This document shows positions 8,315 to 17,285 of a stretch of 64,000 nt of DNA, one piece after another (position 1 is the first letter of the stretch; every line of letters begins with the position of its first letter). The position numbers were made by a program, and so were the translations under genes. Source of the stretch: Minicystis rosea (GTDB lineage Bacteria > Myxococcota_A > Polyangia > Polyangiales > Polyangiaceae); NCBI GenBank assembly GCA_001931535.1, contig CP016211.1, forward strand, positions 3,438,501 through 3,502,500, in the 5' to 3' direction. The notes beneath the pieces are model-generated. The model was not told the DNA's origin, did not search any database, and saw only the letters and a program-made list of their open reading frames with translations.

Positions 8315-10558
8315 ATGAGAATCCATCTTTCCAGGACGGGACTTTCCGTCGCTCTCACGAGCATCTTGTGCGCGGCTTGCGGCCCCTCGTCGTCCCCCAT
8401 CGGGACGGGCGGCGACGGCGGAAGTGATCCGACCACCACCTCGAGCACGGCGACAGGCACCGGGGGTGCGGCGACGAGCAGCAGCAGCAGCAGCGGCACC
8501 GGCGGCGCGACGACGAGCAGCAGCAGCGGCACCGGCGGCAACGACACGACGAGCAGCAGCAGCGGCACCGGCGGCAGCGCCTCGACGAGCAGCAGCAGCG
8601 GCACCGGCGGCAGCGCCTCGACGAGCAGCAGCAGCAGCAGCAGCAGCAGCGGCAACCCGGCGATGTGCGGCAACGGGATCGTCGAGGCGGGCGAGGATTG
8701 CGACGACGGCAACCACGTCAACACCGACGCGTGCACGAACGAATGCAAGAACGCCGCGTGCGGCGACGGCTTCCAGCAGCCCGGCGAGGAGTGCGATCTC
8801 GGCGCGCAGAACTCCAACACCGGCGCCTGCACGATGGCGTGCAAGAACGCGGTCTGCGGCGACGGCTTCGTCGGCCCCAACGAGGCCTGCGACGACGGCA
8901 ACCAGCTCGACAACGACGGCTGTACGAACGCCTGCAAGCTCCCGGGCTGCGGCGACGGCATCGTGCAAACCGGCGAGCAGTGTGACATCGGCGCGCAGAA
9001 CTCCAACACCGGCACCTGTACGCTCGCGTGCAAGCTCCCCGCGTGCGGCGACGGCTTCCTGCAAGCCGGCGAGCAGTGTGATCTCGGCGCGCAAAACGCC
9101 AACACCGGCACCTGCACGCTCGCGTGCAAGAACGCGGTCTGCGGCGACGGCTTCGTGCAGCCCGGCGAGCAATGCGACCTCGGCGCGCAAAACTCCAATA
9201 CCGGCACGTGCACCACGGCGTGCAAGCTCCCCGTGTGCGGCGACGGCTTCGTGCAGCCCGGCGAGCAGTGCGATCTCGGGGCGCAGAACGCCAACACCGG
9301 CACCTGCACCATGGCGTGCAAGCTCCCCGTGTGCGGCGACGGCTTCGTGCAAGCCGGCGAGCAGTGCGACGACGGCAACACCACGAACGGCGACGGCTGC
9401 GACAGCACCTGCAAGTCCTCGCCGGGTGCGCCGGTGTGGACGCAGCCCTACAACGTCGGGACCGACGACGGTTGGAACGCGGTCACGGTGGACCCGTCGG
9501 GCAACGTGATCGTGGCCGGCTTCCGGACGGTCGGGACGACGACGGACGCGGTCGTCGCCAAGTACGGTCCGACCGGCAACCAGATCTGGGTCCGCACGTA
9601 CAACGGCGCCTACAACGGCAACGACGTGGCCTTCGGCGTCGACACGGACGCGCAGGGTAACATCGTGGTGGTCGGCTACGAGACGTCGGCTGGCACCCAG
9701 TACGCCAACACGGACATGTGGATCCGCAAGTACGACGCGAGCGGCACCACGATCTGGACCAAGACGTACCTTGGGTACAACGACACCACGGTCTTCGACG
9801 AGAACGACGTCGCCTACGGCGTCGCGCTCAACGCCGCGGGCGACGTCTTCGTGGCCGCGGCGAGGGCGTACGACAGCGCCACGGACGACACCGACATCCT
9901 CATCTACAAGCTCTCGGGCGCCACTGGCGCCTTCATCTGGGGCGACGCCGACTTCAGCGATTACACCGACAAGGGCACGTCCATCGCCGTCGACGCGGCC
10001 GGCCGGATCATCGCGGCCGGCTACAAGACGAACGCGGCCGGGGACATCGACATGTGGATCCGCAAGTACCAGGACGGCGCCACCGCCCCGACCGTCCTCT
10101 GGACGACGCTCTACGACGACGCGGCCCACGACAACGACTACGCCTTCGGGGTCGCCACCGACGCGTCGAACAACGTGATCGTCGTCGGCGCCGAAGCCGT
10201 GAGCGGTCAGATCGACGCTTCGATCCGCAAGTACGACGCGAACGGCAACTTCCTCTGGACGCAGCGCCGCGCGGGCACGGCCGGCGGAACCGACGCCGCC
10301 GGGGCGGTGGCCTGCGACGCGACGGGGAACATCTACGTCGGCGGCTCCGACACGGTGGCTGGCAACACCACCAACGCGTGGACGATGAAGTACGCGGCCT
10401 CCGGCACCCCGATCGTCTGGAGCGACGTCTTCAACGGCACCGGCAACGGCGACGACTACGTGAACGGCGTGGCGCTCGACACCACCGGCAACACCTACGC
10501 GGCCGGCTACGTCACCAACGCGACCCCGGTCGCGTGGCTCCGCAAGTACAGCCCCTGA
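8315..10558 (+). CDS. Secreted lipoprotein: Ser/Gly linker, eight DUF4215 repeats, beta-propeller-like C-terminus
   Basis: The ATG at 8315 gives 747 residues; a GTG nine bases upstream is also in frame. A hydrophobic signal segment ends LCAACGPSS, close to a lipobox, so lipid anchoring is likely. Residues about 30-115 are a low-complexity Thr/Ser/Gly linker of TSSSSSGTGG-type units. Next come eight units of about 32 residues, each starting CGDGF or CGNGI and carrying four Cys: the DUF4215 / myxococcus cysteine-rich repeat. The last ~375 residues contain repeats such as WIRKYDASG and DPSGNVIVAG typical of SBBP-like beta-propellers. It probably sits on the cell surface as an adhesion or recognition protein. 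No partner is encoded beside it. Confidence 0.85.
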   Translation: MRIHLSRTGLSVALTSILCAACGPSSSPIGTGGDGGSDPTTTSSTATGTGGAATSSSSSSGTGGATTSSSSGTGGNDTTSSSSGTGGSASTSSSSGTGGSASTSSSSSSSSSGNPAMCGNGIVEAGEDCDDGNHVNTDACTNECKNAACGDGFQQPGEECDLGAQNSNTGACTMACKNAVCGDGFVGPNEACDDGNQLDNDGCTNACKLPGCGDGIVQTGEQCDIGAQNSNTGTCTLACKLPACGDGFLQAGEQCDLGAQNANTGTCTLACKNAVCGDGFVQPGEQCDLGAQNSNTGTCTTACKLPVCGDGFVQPGEQCDLGAQNANTGTCTMACKLPVCGDGFVQAGEQCDDGNTTNGDGCDSTCKSSPGAPVWTQPYNVGTDDGWNAVTVDPSGNVIVAGFRTVGTTTDAVVAKYGPTGNQIWVRTYNGAYNGNDVAFGVDTDAQGNIVVVGYETSAGTQYANTDMWIRKYDASGTTIWTKTYLGYNDTTVFDENDVAYGVALNAAGDVFVAAARAYDSATDDTDILIYKLSGATGAFIWGDADFSDYTDKGTSIAVDAAGRIIAAGYKTNAAGDIDMWIRKYQDGATAPTVLWTTLYDDAAHDNDYAFGVATDASNNVIVVGAEAVSGQIDASIRKYDANGNFLWTQRRAGTAGGTDAAGAVACDATGNIYVGGSDTVAGNTTNAWTMKYAASGTPIVWSDVFNGTGNGDDYVNGVALDTTGNTYAAGYVTNATPVAWLRKYSP
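8665..9420 (+). repeat. Eight tandem DUF4215 coding repeats (~96 bp each)
   Basis: The coding region holds eight successive units that are close in DNA as well as protein. Units 2 and 4-7 carry CDLGAQNxNTG or CDIGAQNSNTG, while units 1, 3 and 8 carry CDDGN. This two-type pattern suggests duplication of a multi-unit block. It is a likely site of copy-number change. Confidence 0.8.
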
Positions 10559-10725
10559 TCCCATGCGCTGTCGTGATCGAGCGAGCGCCTCCCCGGCGCT
10601 CCTCGGTCACACCGCGGTGCGCGTCGCGAGCCCGTGACGCGCGAGCCTCTCCGACGACGCCCCGCAGTCACCAAGATCCCAAACGAGCTCGACCCGTGAT
10701 GCGGAGCGCAGTCTTCGAACAGCCC

Positions 10726-11664
10726 TCAGACGACGGGCCAGAGCGTCGCCTTGCCACCTGCGTAATCGGGGAAGAGCTTGGTGTACGCGGCGAGGAAAGC
10801 GCCCGCCTCGGCGACGCTCCCAAAGCTCAAGAAGCCCTTGTCGGGGTCGAACACGGAGACCCGACCGTCTTCGACGATGATGCCGACCTGGTGACCGGGG
10901 CTGCCGTCGATCGTGTGGAGATCGAGGGCCCAGCGTCCGTCGCCCTTGCAGAGGGCTGGCAGCATCCTCGCGAGGTCGGAGGACGGCCCGCCCCTCCCGC
11001 CCTGAAGATGTCCTTCATAGAGAATGAGGGGAATCTGCGCGGCAAAGCTTCGAGCCTTCTCGATGAGCGCGAGCGCTTCGGCCTCGGACTGGGCGTCCGC
11101 GACGGCTTGCTTGAGCGCCGCGAGCCTCGCGACCGCCGCCGCGTACCTTTGGTACGCCTCGATGGTCGGGCCGAACCCGTGCATGGCGAAGTCCATGAAG
11201 AACTGCTCCGGGCCGAGCAGGAGAAAGCGCGCCGCCAGCGCAGCGCAGAGCTCGCCTCCGTACCCGGATGACTCATAGATCGAGCGGAAGTCGCTCCTGA
11301 CGGCACCGCCATGGGCCTTCACCATCGCAACATACGCGCTCCAGTCGAGGCCGTTGCTCTGCGACGAAGACGAAGACGAAGACGATGACGTGGATGACGC
11401 GCTCGTCTGCGGCGGGCCGCTGATGGGCGGATGCGGGTGCGGGTGCTGCGAATACGCCTGCATGACGTACCCGCGGAGCGGGGTGGCGCCGCTGGGATTC
11501 GTGCTCGTGTTGTTGTTGCTGCTCGAGCTACCGCCTCCCGCAGACGGATGCCCGCTGAGGTTCGTCGGCGTGTGCGAGCCGCCGGTGTTGGTCGGAGTGG
11601 GGCCGGTGTTGTTGTTGTTCGGCGGCGTAAAGGAGCCGCCGGGCGTTTTGTTTCCCGGCAACAT
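10726..11664 (-). CDS. YopT-type cysteine protease (peptidase family C58), candidate effector
   Basis: This 312-residue protein has about 105 low-complexity N-terminal residues (Asn/Thr/Gly-, His/Pro- and poly-Ser-rich) followed by a compact domain. The domain shows a Cys in GGELCAALAARFLL (about residue 140), a His in DGSPGHQVGIIV (about 258) and an Asp in VSVFDPDKGF (about 273). These are the C58 family landmarks, and the spacing is almost that of Yersinia YopT (Cys139/His258/Asp274). C58 enzymes cut host or target proteins, for example prenylated Rho GTPases or kinases in the case of AvrPphB. No signal peptide is visible. The ATG at 11664 is preferred over GTG 11670; neither has a strong ribosome site. 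The neighbours give no secretion system directly, but a VgrG island lies 9 kb away. Confidence 0.75.
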   Translation of the reverse strand: MLPGNKTPGGSFTPPNNNNTGPTPTNTGGSHTPTNLSGHPSAGGGSSSSNNNTSTNPSGATPLRGYVMQAYSQHPHPHPPISGPPQTSASSTSSSSSSSSSQSNGLDWSAYVAMVKAHGGAVRSDFRSIYESSGYGGELCAALAARFLLLGPEQFFMDFAMHGFGPTIEAYQRYAAAVARLAALKQAVADAQSEAEALALIEKARSFAAQIPLILYEGHLQGGRGGPSSDLARMLPALCKGDGRWALDLHTIDGSPGHQVGIIVEDGRVSVFDPDKGFLSFGSVAEAGAFLAAYTKLFPDYAGGKATLWPVV

Positions 11665-11772
11665 GAGCACCGAGGATAGAGAGGTCCGGCTTGCCCGTCA
11701 TGCCCCTCGCGTCCGGCGCCGCGCTCGCGCCGAGCCGGATCGAAAATCAGCGGCGCGCGCCGCACGCGCGGC

Positions 11773-12333
11773 TCATCGCGCCGTGCGGAGCTGCTTCGTC
11801 ATCACGACGAACGACTGCCACGCCATCCAACCGTGGCCGAGCAGCCAAGGCAGGTTGGGCGCGATGAAGATGAAGAAGGCCCACGGCGTCTTCTCCGGCA
11901 TGTTGATGTAGCCCGAGACGTGGTTCACCCAGAAGTAGAAGACCACCGAGTACGTCAGGTACGACGACACGAGGAGCTGGAGCGGGTGACGCCACGCGCG
12001 CCCCTTCACGATGGCCCACGCGAGCAGGAAGTTGAGCCCCTGCGTGAAGAACACGTTGAGCGTCTCCAGCGCGAGCGGCACGTAGATGTCACCGCGCCCG
12101 AAGTACGCTTGATCGCCCGCACCGTAGATGCCGTACGCCCGCGCGAAGAAATGATCCTGCTCGCGGATGTCGCGGTAGTGGAGGATGAAATAGAGCTCGA
12201 TGGTGAAGGCCATCAGCACGAAGAACGCGAGGAGCCCGAGGGTCACCCGGTCCACGAGCGGCAGCGCGCGAGGCCGCTCCGCAGGGTTGTCGTCGACCCG
12301 CCCATCGATGATGTCGCTCGTCCTCGTCGTCAT
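11773..12333 (-). CDS. EXPERA / emopamil-binding-protein-like membrane protein
   Basis: The protein is 186 residues; the ATG at 12333 is preceded by AAGGTG. Four hydrophobic segments are visible. FTIELYFILHY, then PLALETLNVFFTQG, PLQLLVSSYLTYSVVFYFWVN and the last helix with NLPWLLGHGWMAW follow the pattern of the EXPERA domain shared by sterol delta8-delta7 isomerase (EBP), TM6SF and sigma-2 receptor proteins. In EBP, acidic and His residues in the helices mediate the double-bond shift; the Glu in IELYFILHY and ALETL are in suitable places here. A role in sterol or other isoprenoid lipid chemistry is an inference. It is divergent from pyrR. Confidence 0.65.
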   Translation of the reverse strand: MTTRTSDIIDGRVDDNPAERPRALPLVDRVTLGLLAFFVLMAFTIELYFILHYRDIREQDHFFARAYGIYGAGDQAYFGRGDIYVPLALETLNVFFTQGLNFLLAWAIVKGRAWRHPLQLLVSSYLTYSVVFYFWVNHVSGYINMPEKTPWAFFIFIAPNLPWLLGHGWMAWQSFVVMTKQLRTAR

Positions 12334-12487
12334 GGCTTCACCTTGCTCGGCTGTCGGCGCGAGCATCGCCGGGCAGGCGATCCCGGGCGAAGGGAAAACG
12401 ATCGCAAAAGCCTTGTTTTCTCGCTGATTGACGTCGGTCGACGCGCGAACCTTGAAGCGCTCCCTCCCCTCGGCTAGCCCGTCGCCC

Positions 12488-13054
12488 ATGTCGGAAGCCC
12501 TGCTCGACCCGACGGCGATCGCCCGCGGGCTGCGCCGTGTCGCTGTGGAGATCGCCGAACGTGGCCGCGGGGTGAAGGATCTCGGCTTGGTCGGGATCCG
12601 CCGCGGCGGCGTTCCCCTCGCCGAGCGCCTCGCCGCGCTCATCCACGAAATCGAAGGTGTGAAGCCGCCCGTCGGCGCGATCGACATCACGCTCTATCGC
12701 GACGACGCCGCCACCGCCTTGCCCAACCCGCGCATCGGCCCGAGCAACATCCCCTTCCCCGTCGAAGGCCGGCGCATCGTGCTCGTCGACGACGTGCTCT
12801 ACACCGGCCGCACCATCCGCGCCGCGTTCGACGCGCTCCTCGACTACGGGCGGCCGCGCCGTATCGAGCTGGTCGCGCTCGTCGATCGCGGCGGCCGCGA
12901 GCTGCCCATCCAGCCCGACTACGTGGTGCGCACCGCCGAGGTGGACAACGCGCGCCGGGTCGAGGTCGTCGAGAAAGAAGGCGAGCTCTGGGCCGTGGTC
13001 GTGCCCTCGAGCAGCGCAAGCCATCCCCCCGCGGGGACGGAGGTTTCGTCGTGA
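12488..13054 (+). CDS. pyrR: PyrR: pyr operon regulator / uracil phosphoribosyltransferase-like
   Basis: This 188-residue protein has the phosphoribosyltransferase PRPP loop VLVDDVLYTGRT (about residues 98-109) and the PyrR-type start with LGLVGIRRGGVPLAERL. PyrR binds pyr mRNA leaders with UMP in Gram-positives and also has uracil phosphoribosyltransferase activity. Its stop overlaps the pyrB start by four bases (GTGA), so the two genes are translationally coupled. No PyrR-type antiterminator stem was recognised in the 154 bases upstream. Confidence 0.92.
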   Translation: MSEALLDPTAIARGLRRVAVEIAERGRGVKDLGLVGIRRGGVPLAERLAALIHEIEGVKPPVGAIDITLYRDDAATALPNPRIGPSNIPFPVEGRRIVLVDDVLYTGRTIRAAFDALLDYGRPRRIELVALVDRGGRELPIQPDYVVRTAEVDNARRVEVVEKEGELWAVVVPSSSASHPPAGTEVSS

Positions 13055-14001
13055 CCGCACGCACCGCCTTCACCCAGCGTCATCTCCTCGGCATCGAGGG
13101 CCTGGACGCGCCCGCGATCACCTCGCTCCTCGACGCGGCCGAGTCGTTCTTCGACGTCTCGCGCCGGAGCGTGCGCAAGGTGCCGACCCTGCGTGGCAAG
13201 ACGGTGATCAACCTCTTCTACGAGGCCTCCACCCGCACGCGCACCTCGTTCGAGCTCGCGGGCAAGCGGCTCAGCGCCGACGTGATCAACATCAGCGCGT
13301 CGTCGTCGAGCGCGGTCAAGGGCGAGACGCTCCTCGACACGGTGAAGAACCTGGAGGCGATGCACCCCGACGTGCTCGTCATCCGCCACTACGCGTCCGG
13401 CGCGCCGCACTTCGTCTCCGAGCGCACGCGGGCCGCCGTCGTCAACGCCGGCGACGGCACGCACGAGCACCCCACGCAGGCGCTCCTCGACGCGTTCACC
13501 ATCCGGCGCGCCAAGGGCAAGCTCGAAGGGCTCGAGGTCGCCATCTGCGGCGACGTGGCCCACAGCCGCGTGGCCCGATCCAACGCCCACCTGCTCCGCG
13601 CCATGGGCGCGCGCGTGCGCTTCGCCGCGCCGCGGACGCTCCTGCCGGCCGCCGCCGAGGAGCTCGGGGTCACCGTCCACGATCGCATCGAGCCCGCGCT
13701 CGAAGGCGCCGACGTGGTGATGATGCTGCGCGTGCAGCGCGAGCGCATGGAAGGCTCGTACCTGCCCACCACGCGCGAATACAGCCGCACCTTCGGCTTG
13801 AACCGCGCGCGCCTCGCCCTCGCCAAGCCCGACGCCATCGTCATGCACCCCGGCCCGATGAACCGCGGCGTCGAAATCGATCCCGCCATCGCCGACGGCG
13901 AGCGCAGCGTCATCCTCGATCAAGTCGAGGCCGGCGTCGCCGTGCGCATGGCCGTCCTCTGGCGCCTCGCCGCCGAAGCCAACGAGCACCCGCCGGGCTG
14001 A
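13051..14001 (+). CDS. pyrB: Aspartate carbamoyltransferase catalytic subunit
   Basis: PyrB joins carbamoyl phosphate and aspartate in the first committed step of pyrimidine synthesis. Visible motifs are the carbamoyl phosphate loop YEASTRTRTSFE (about residues 55-66), HPTQALLDAFT (about 142) and HPGPMNRGVEI (about 268). The length of 316 residues is normal. It starts at GTG inside the pyrR stop region. pyrC does not follow; pyrF is found separately at 36117. Confidence 0.96.
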   Translation: MTARTAFTQRHLLGIEGLDAPAITSLLDAAESFFDVSRRSVRKVPTLRGKTVINLFYEASTRTRTSFELAGKRLSADVINISASSSSAVKGETLLDTVKNLEAMHPDVLVIRHYASGAPHFVSERTRAAVVNAGDGTHEHPTQALLDAFTIRRAKGKLEGLEVAICGDVAHSRVARSNAHLLRAMGARVRFAAPRTLLPAAAEELGVTVHDRIEPALEGADVVMMLRVQRERMEGSYLPTTREYSRTFGLNRARLALAKPDAIVMHPGPMNRGVEIDPAIADGERSVILDQVEAGVAVRMAVLWRLAAEANEHPPG

Positions 14002-14474
14002 AGAAAAGCGGCGGCCCGCAGCCTCGGCGGCGGGTCGTCGCGGCCAGGCACGCGACCGTCAGCCGAAGCCCCCACGAGCAGCGCGAGCCATCGCAACGCC
14101 CCCGCGAGCAGCCGAGGGCACGGCAGCGGTCTGGACTGGCCGCCGAACGCCGCGCCCCAAGCCACGGCGCCCTCCTTCGCCCTGGGCCTAGTACAGCTTC
14201 GTCTCTGCCCCGTTACAACCTCGTCGGTCAACGAGGGATGAACGAGGCTGTAACGAGGAAGCAACGAGGCTGTGGCGAGGCTGTCGTAGGGACCGACCGA
14301 GCCTGGAGCGGCGGACGAGGCCCACTCGCAGCTCGTCCCGGCGCGACCGCGGCGCACGCTCGGCGCAGCGGCAGTCCCGGCGCCTTCGATCTCGAGAGGG
14401 GCCAGCTCGCCGTTCGTCTTCGCGGTCGTGCTCCGGCTCTGCCCCTGCCTCCCCGCGCGACGACGCCGTCTCGC
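14002..14474. other. Convergent intergenic region between pyrB and the sensor kinase
   Basis: No supported gene. The region is GC-rich with several short inverted repeats and holds the 11-bp tandem repeat listed separately at 14230-14284. Both neighbouring genes end here, so terminators are expected, but no hairpin plus T-run was found. Confidence 0.5.
14230..14284. repeat. 11-bp tandem repeat, five units
   Basis: Five head-to-tail units of 11 bases, consensus AACGAGGctgt: the first seven bases are constant in units 1-4 and nearly so in unit 5, while the last four vary (gatg, ctgt, aagc, ctgt, ctgt). The period is close to one DNA helical turn, which would place each AACGAGG on the same face. 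An inverted partial copy (acctcgt) lies just upstream. Confidence 0.75.
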
Positions 14475-16607
14475 TCACGCCGGCTGCGTCTCGTCTTCGC
14501 GCGCCTCCATCGCGACGACGGGGAGCGTGAAGCGCACACGCGTCACCTGGTCCGGCGTGCACTCGATCCAGATGCGACCTCCGTGCGCCTCCACGAAGCC
14601 CTTGCAGATGTAGAGGCCGAGCCCGATGCCGGGCGTACCGCTCGAGCGGCTCATGCGGCTCCGCGCGAAGCGATGGAACAGGCTATCCATCTCGTCGGGC
14701 GGGATCCCGCGCCCCTCGTTGCTGACGGTGACGAGCACGTCGGTCGCGCGTCGCTCCAGGTCGATGATGATCGGCGTCGCCGGCGCGCCGTACTTCATCG
14801 CGTTGGTGAGGAGGTTGCCGAGCACTTGCTCGATCCGCCCGGGATCGATGAAGAGCCTCGGGATCGCTTCCGACGCTCGCACGGAGATGACACGCTCCGA
14901 GACGTCGCTCGAGAGGCGAAGCGCGACCTCCTCCGCCAGCGCCACGACGTCCACCGGCCGGCGATTGAGCACGAGGCGTTGCGCTTCGAGGCAGGAGACG
15001 TCGAGCAGCTCGCCGATCATCACCTCGAGCCGGCTCGCCGCCGCCACGATGCGCTCGACCGCCTTCGCCTCCGATTCGTTCATCCCGCTCGCGTGCGCCT
15101 TGGCGACGAGCCCTGCAGCGATCTTGATCACGGTGACCGGCTGCCGCAGATCGTGCGCGACCACGCTCGACCACTCCTGACGCATCCGCGCCGCTTCCTG
15201 GATGGTGGTGATGTCCTGGAAGACCGCCGTCGCGCCGATCACTTCGCCGCCGGCTCCGTGCACGGGCGCGGCGCTCACGCACAACGAGATGAGCCGGCCT
15301 TCGGGCGTGCGGGCGCGGACGTCCGCGCCGAGGACCCCTTCGTGCTGCACGAACGCCCGCACGTGAGGGAGATCCTTGGGCAAGACATGCTCGCCGCTCG
15401 GCCAGACCAGATCGAGCGAGACGCGGTTGCCGAGCGGATCGACCTCGCTCCCCGATCCGATCGAGATGTGGCTCATCGCGCGGTTCTGTGCGCTCACGTG
15501 CCCGGCGGCATCGAGGACCATCACGCCCTCGGGCATCTGATCGATCACCGCCTGCAACCACACGCGCTCGAGCACCTCGCTCTCGTAGAAGGACGCGATC
15601 TCCACGACCGTCCCCGCGCGGGCCGCGATGAGCTCGACGGTGCGCTGATCCTGCTCCGAGAACTCCACCGCGTCGCGCTTGTTCGTGAGATAGATGTGCC
15701 CGATCGCGCGAGCGCGCGAGCTGATGGGCACGCCGAGAAAGCTCGTCATGATCGGGTGGCCCGCGGGAAAGCCGCGGAAGTCCGGGTGCTCCCGCAGATC
15801 GCGGAGACGAAGCGACGCTCCCTCGCGGATCACGACGCCGAGCGTGCCCACCGGCCGCGGGTGACGCCCGAGCCGATGCGCCATCTCGTCGTCGACGCCG
15901 ACGAAGACCCAAGGATCGAACGGCACCTCCGGATCCGTGCCGATGCCGAGCCCGACGAACGTCGCGCCCGTGACGGCCTGCGCCAGCACGGCGATCGTCG
16001 ACAACACCGCGCGCAAGCTCCCGTGCGGCTGCGCCAAGACGGCCTCCGACGCGAGCTGACTGGCCTGACTGATCTGCTCGACCTCGTGGCGAAGCTGCTT
16101 CTCGATCTCGTGCGCTCGCCGCAGCGCCGCCTCGATCGCTTCGTGCTCACCCCTGCTCCGCACGACGATCGACACCCCCACGGCGCGCCCGGACGCGTCC
16201 CGGATCACGGTGGCGTCGACGGCGACCGGAAAGACAGTGCCGTCCTTGCGAACGTGCTCGGAGTCCCACGTGTGGATCCCGCGCTGGTACACGCTGCGGA
16301 GGTGCTCCGAGATCCGATCGCGCGCGCCGGGCGCGACGACGTCGGCGATCGAGCGCCCCGTGAGCTCGTCCACGGTCGCCTCGTGCATGCGAGCGAACGC
16401 AGCGCTCACCATCGTGAAGCGACCATCCCGCCGGCTGAACGCGGCTGCGGCCGTCGTGCTGTCCACGAACTGGCGAACCCCAGCAGGCTCGCGCCGCAGC
16501 TGCCGCCGCGCGCCTGCGTATCGCGGCCGAGCGCTGCGGCTCCGGACCAAGAGCCCGACGGCGAGCGCCACCCCCGACGCCGCCGCGAGCGCCGCCCTCG
16601 CGCTCAT
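14475..16607 (-). CDS. Membrane-anchored PAS-GAF-PAS sensor histidine kinase
   Basis: The protein is 710 residues from the ATG at 16607. One hydrophobic segment (about residues 7-22) is followed by a PAS domain with KDGTVFPVAVDATVIRD (~100-120), a GAF domain (~170-320, with TSFLGVPISSRARAIGHIYL), a second PAS domain (~335-450), a HisKA domain with the phospho-acceptor His in SSVVAHDLRQP (~484), and an ATPase domain with NLLTNAMKYG, GRGIPP and GIGLGLYICKGFVEAHGG. It would autophosphorylate and pass phosphate to a response regulator, none of which is adjacent. The likely input is a small ligand or redox signal sensed by GAF/PAS. Confidence 0.93.
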   Translation of the reverse strand: MSARAALAAASGVALAVGLLVRSRSARPRYAGARRQLRREPAGVRQFVDSTTAAAAFSRRDGRFTMVSAAFARMHEATVDELTGRSIADVVAPGARDRISEHLRSVYQRGIHTWDSEHVRKDGTVFPVAVDATVIRDASGRAVGVSIVVRSRGEHEAIEAALRRAHEIEKQLRHEVEQISQASQLASEAVLAQPHGSLRAVLSTIAVLAQAVTGATFVGLGIGTDPEVPFDPWVFVGVDDEMAHRLGRHPRPVGTLGVVIREGASLRLRDLREHPDFRGFPAGHPIMTSFLGVPISSRARAIGHIYLTNKRDAVEFSEQDQRTVELIAARAGTVVEIASFYESEVLERVWLQAVIDQMPEGVMVLDAAGHVSAQNRAMSHISIGSGSEVDPLGNRVSLDLVWPSGEHVLPKDLPHVRAFVQHEGVLGADVRARTPEGRLISLCVSAAPVHGAGGEVIGATAVFQDITTIQEAARMRQEWSSVVAHDLRQPVTVIKIAAGLVAKAHASGMNESEAKAVERIVAAASRLEVMIGELLDVSCLEAQRLVLNRRPVDVVALAEEVALRLSSDVSERVISVRASEAIPRLFIDPGRIEQVLGNLLTNAMKYGAPATPIIIDLERRATDVLVTVSNEGRGIPPDEMDSLFHRFARSRMSRSSGTPGIGLGLYICKGFVEAHGGRIWIECTPDQVTRVRFTLPVVAMEAREDETQPA

Positions 16608-16920
16608 CGCGCCGCCTCGCGCGGCGATCGCTCGACGGCCCTCACTCCATCGAACGCGGCCGCTGCTCGAAGCTCGGCAGCGCTCGCACGCTCCACGACC
16701 GATACGTCGCAGACATCGGTCGCGGAGCAGAGATCGAGAACACGCGCACGCTGCATCGCTGAATGTCCAGCGGATCTGGGCGCTGCCGCAAGCGCTCGCA
16801 ATGGTGGATCCCCCGCATTCGACACACCGAGCCATCGCGCTCGACGACATGCGGCCGCGATCGGCAGACGGCCAATCCAGCTACGTCCCCTCGCCTTCTA
16901 CGCAGCACATCGAGACATCC
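16608..16920. other. Intergenic region upstream of the sensor kinase
   Basis: 313 bases without a supported gene, between the 5' end of the sensor kinase and the end of the SRPBCC remnant, both on the minus strand. It must hold the kinase promoter, but no convincing -35/-10 pair stood out. Confidence 0.4.
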
Positions 16921-17270
16921 TCATCGCAGCACGACGAGCCCCTCCACCTCGCCGCCGAACAACCCCACGAGCTTCCGGTGCCGGTTCTCGAACACCAGAT
17001 GAAGGAGCGGCGCGAGAAGCGCTCCCGTGCCGGGGATCTTGGGCTCGAACGTGATGGTGTCCGAGACCCGCACGCCGTCGTCCGTCGGCTCGAGGCGGCG
17101 CACGTGCTCCGTGGCAAAGCACCGTTCACCATCGACCCATGTCGCCTCGTGCGAGAATCGCACAAAGCCCAAACCAACTTCACAGTCGCGTTGTGGAGAT
17201 CCAAGCGGCGACGCGCTCGACGCTTTCGCCTTTGCCGATCACCCCATCACGAATGACACGCAGGGCGCAT
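16921..17270 (-). pseudogene. Remnant of an SRPBCC-type protein
   Basis: The last ~80 codons read HEATWVDGERCFATEHVRRLEP and then DTITFEPKIPGTGALLAPLL, with FENRHRKL near the end, a pattern typical of SRPBCC (START-like) proteins. There is no ATG; upstream the frame breaks, and a further family-like stretch (IRDGVIGKGESVER) lies in another frame at about 17225-17270. The N-terminal half is missing, as the next gene ends at 17286. It is best read as a decayed or truncated copy with no clear function. Confidence 0.5.
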
Positions 17271-17285
17271 CGCCGCCGCGTCTGG

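Noticed and set aside
7978..8318. Alternative plus-strand frames around the small membrane protein
   Set aside because: Arg-rich random-like composition; only the GTG 8032 frame shows clean membrane helices.
14238..17054. 938-codon plus-strand open frame
   Set aside because: Antisense to the PAS-GAF histidine kinase; no recognisable domain.
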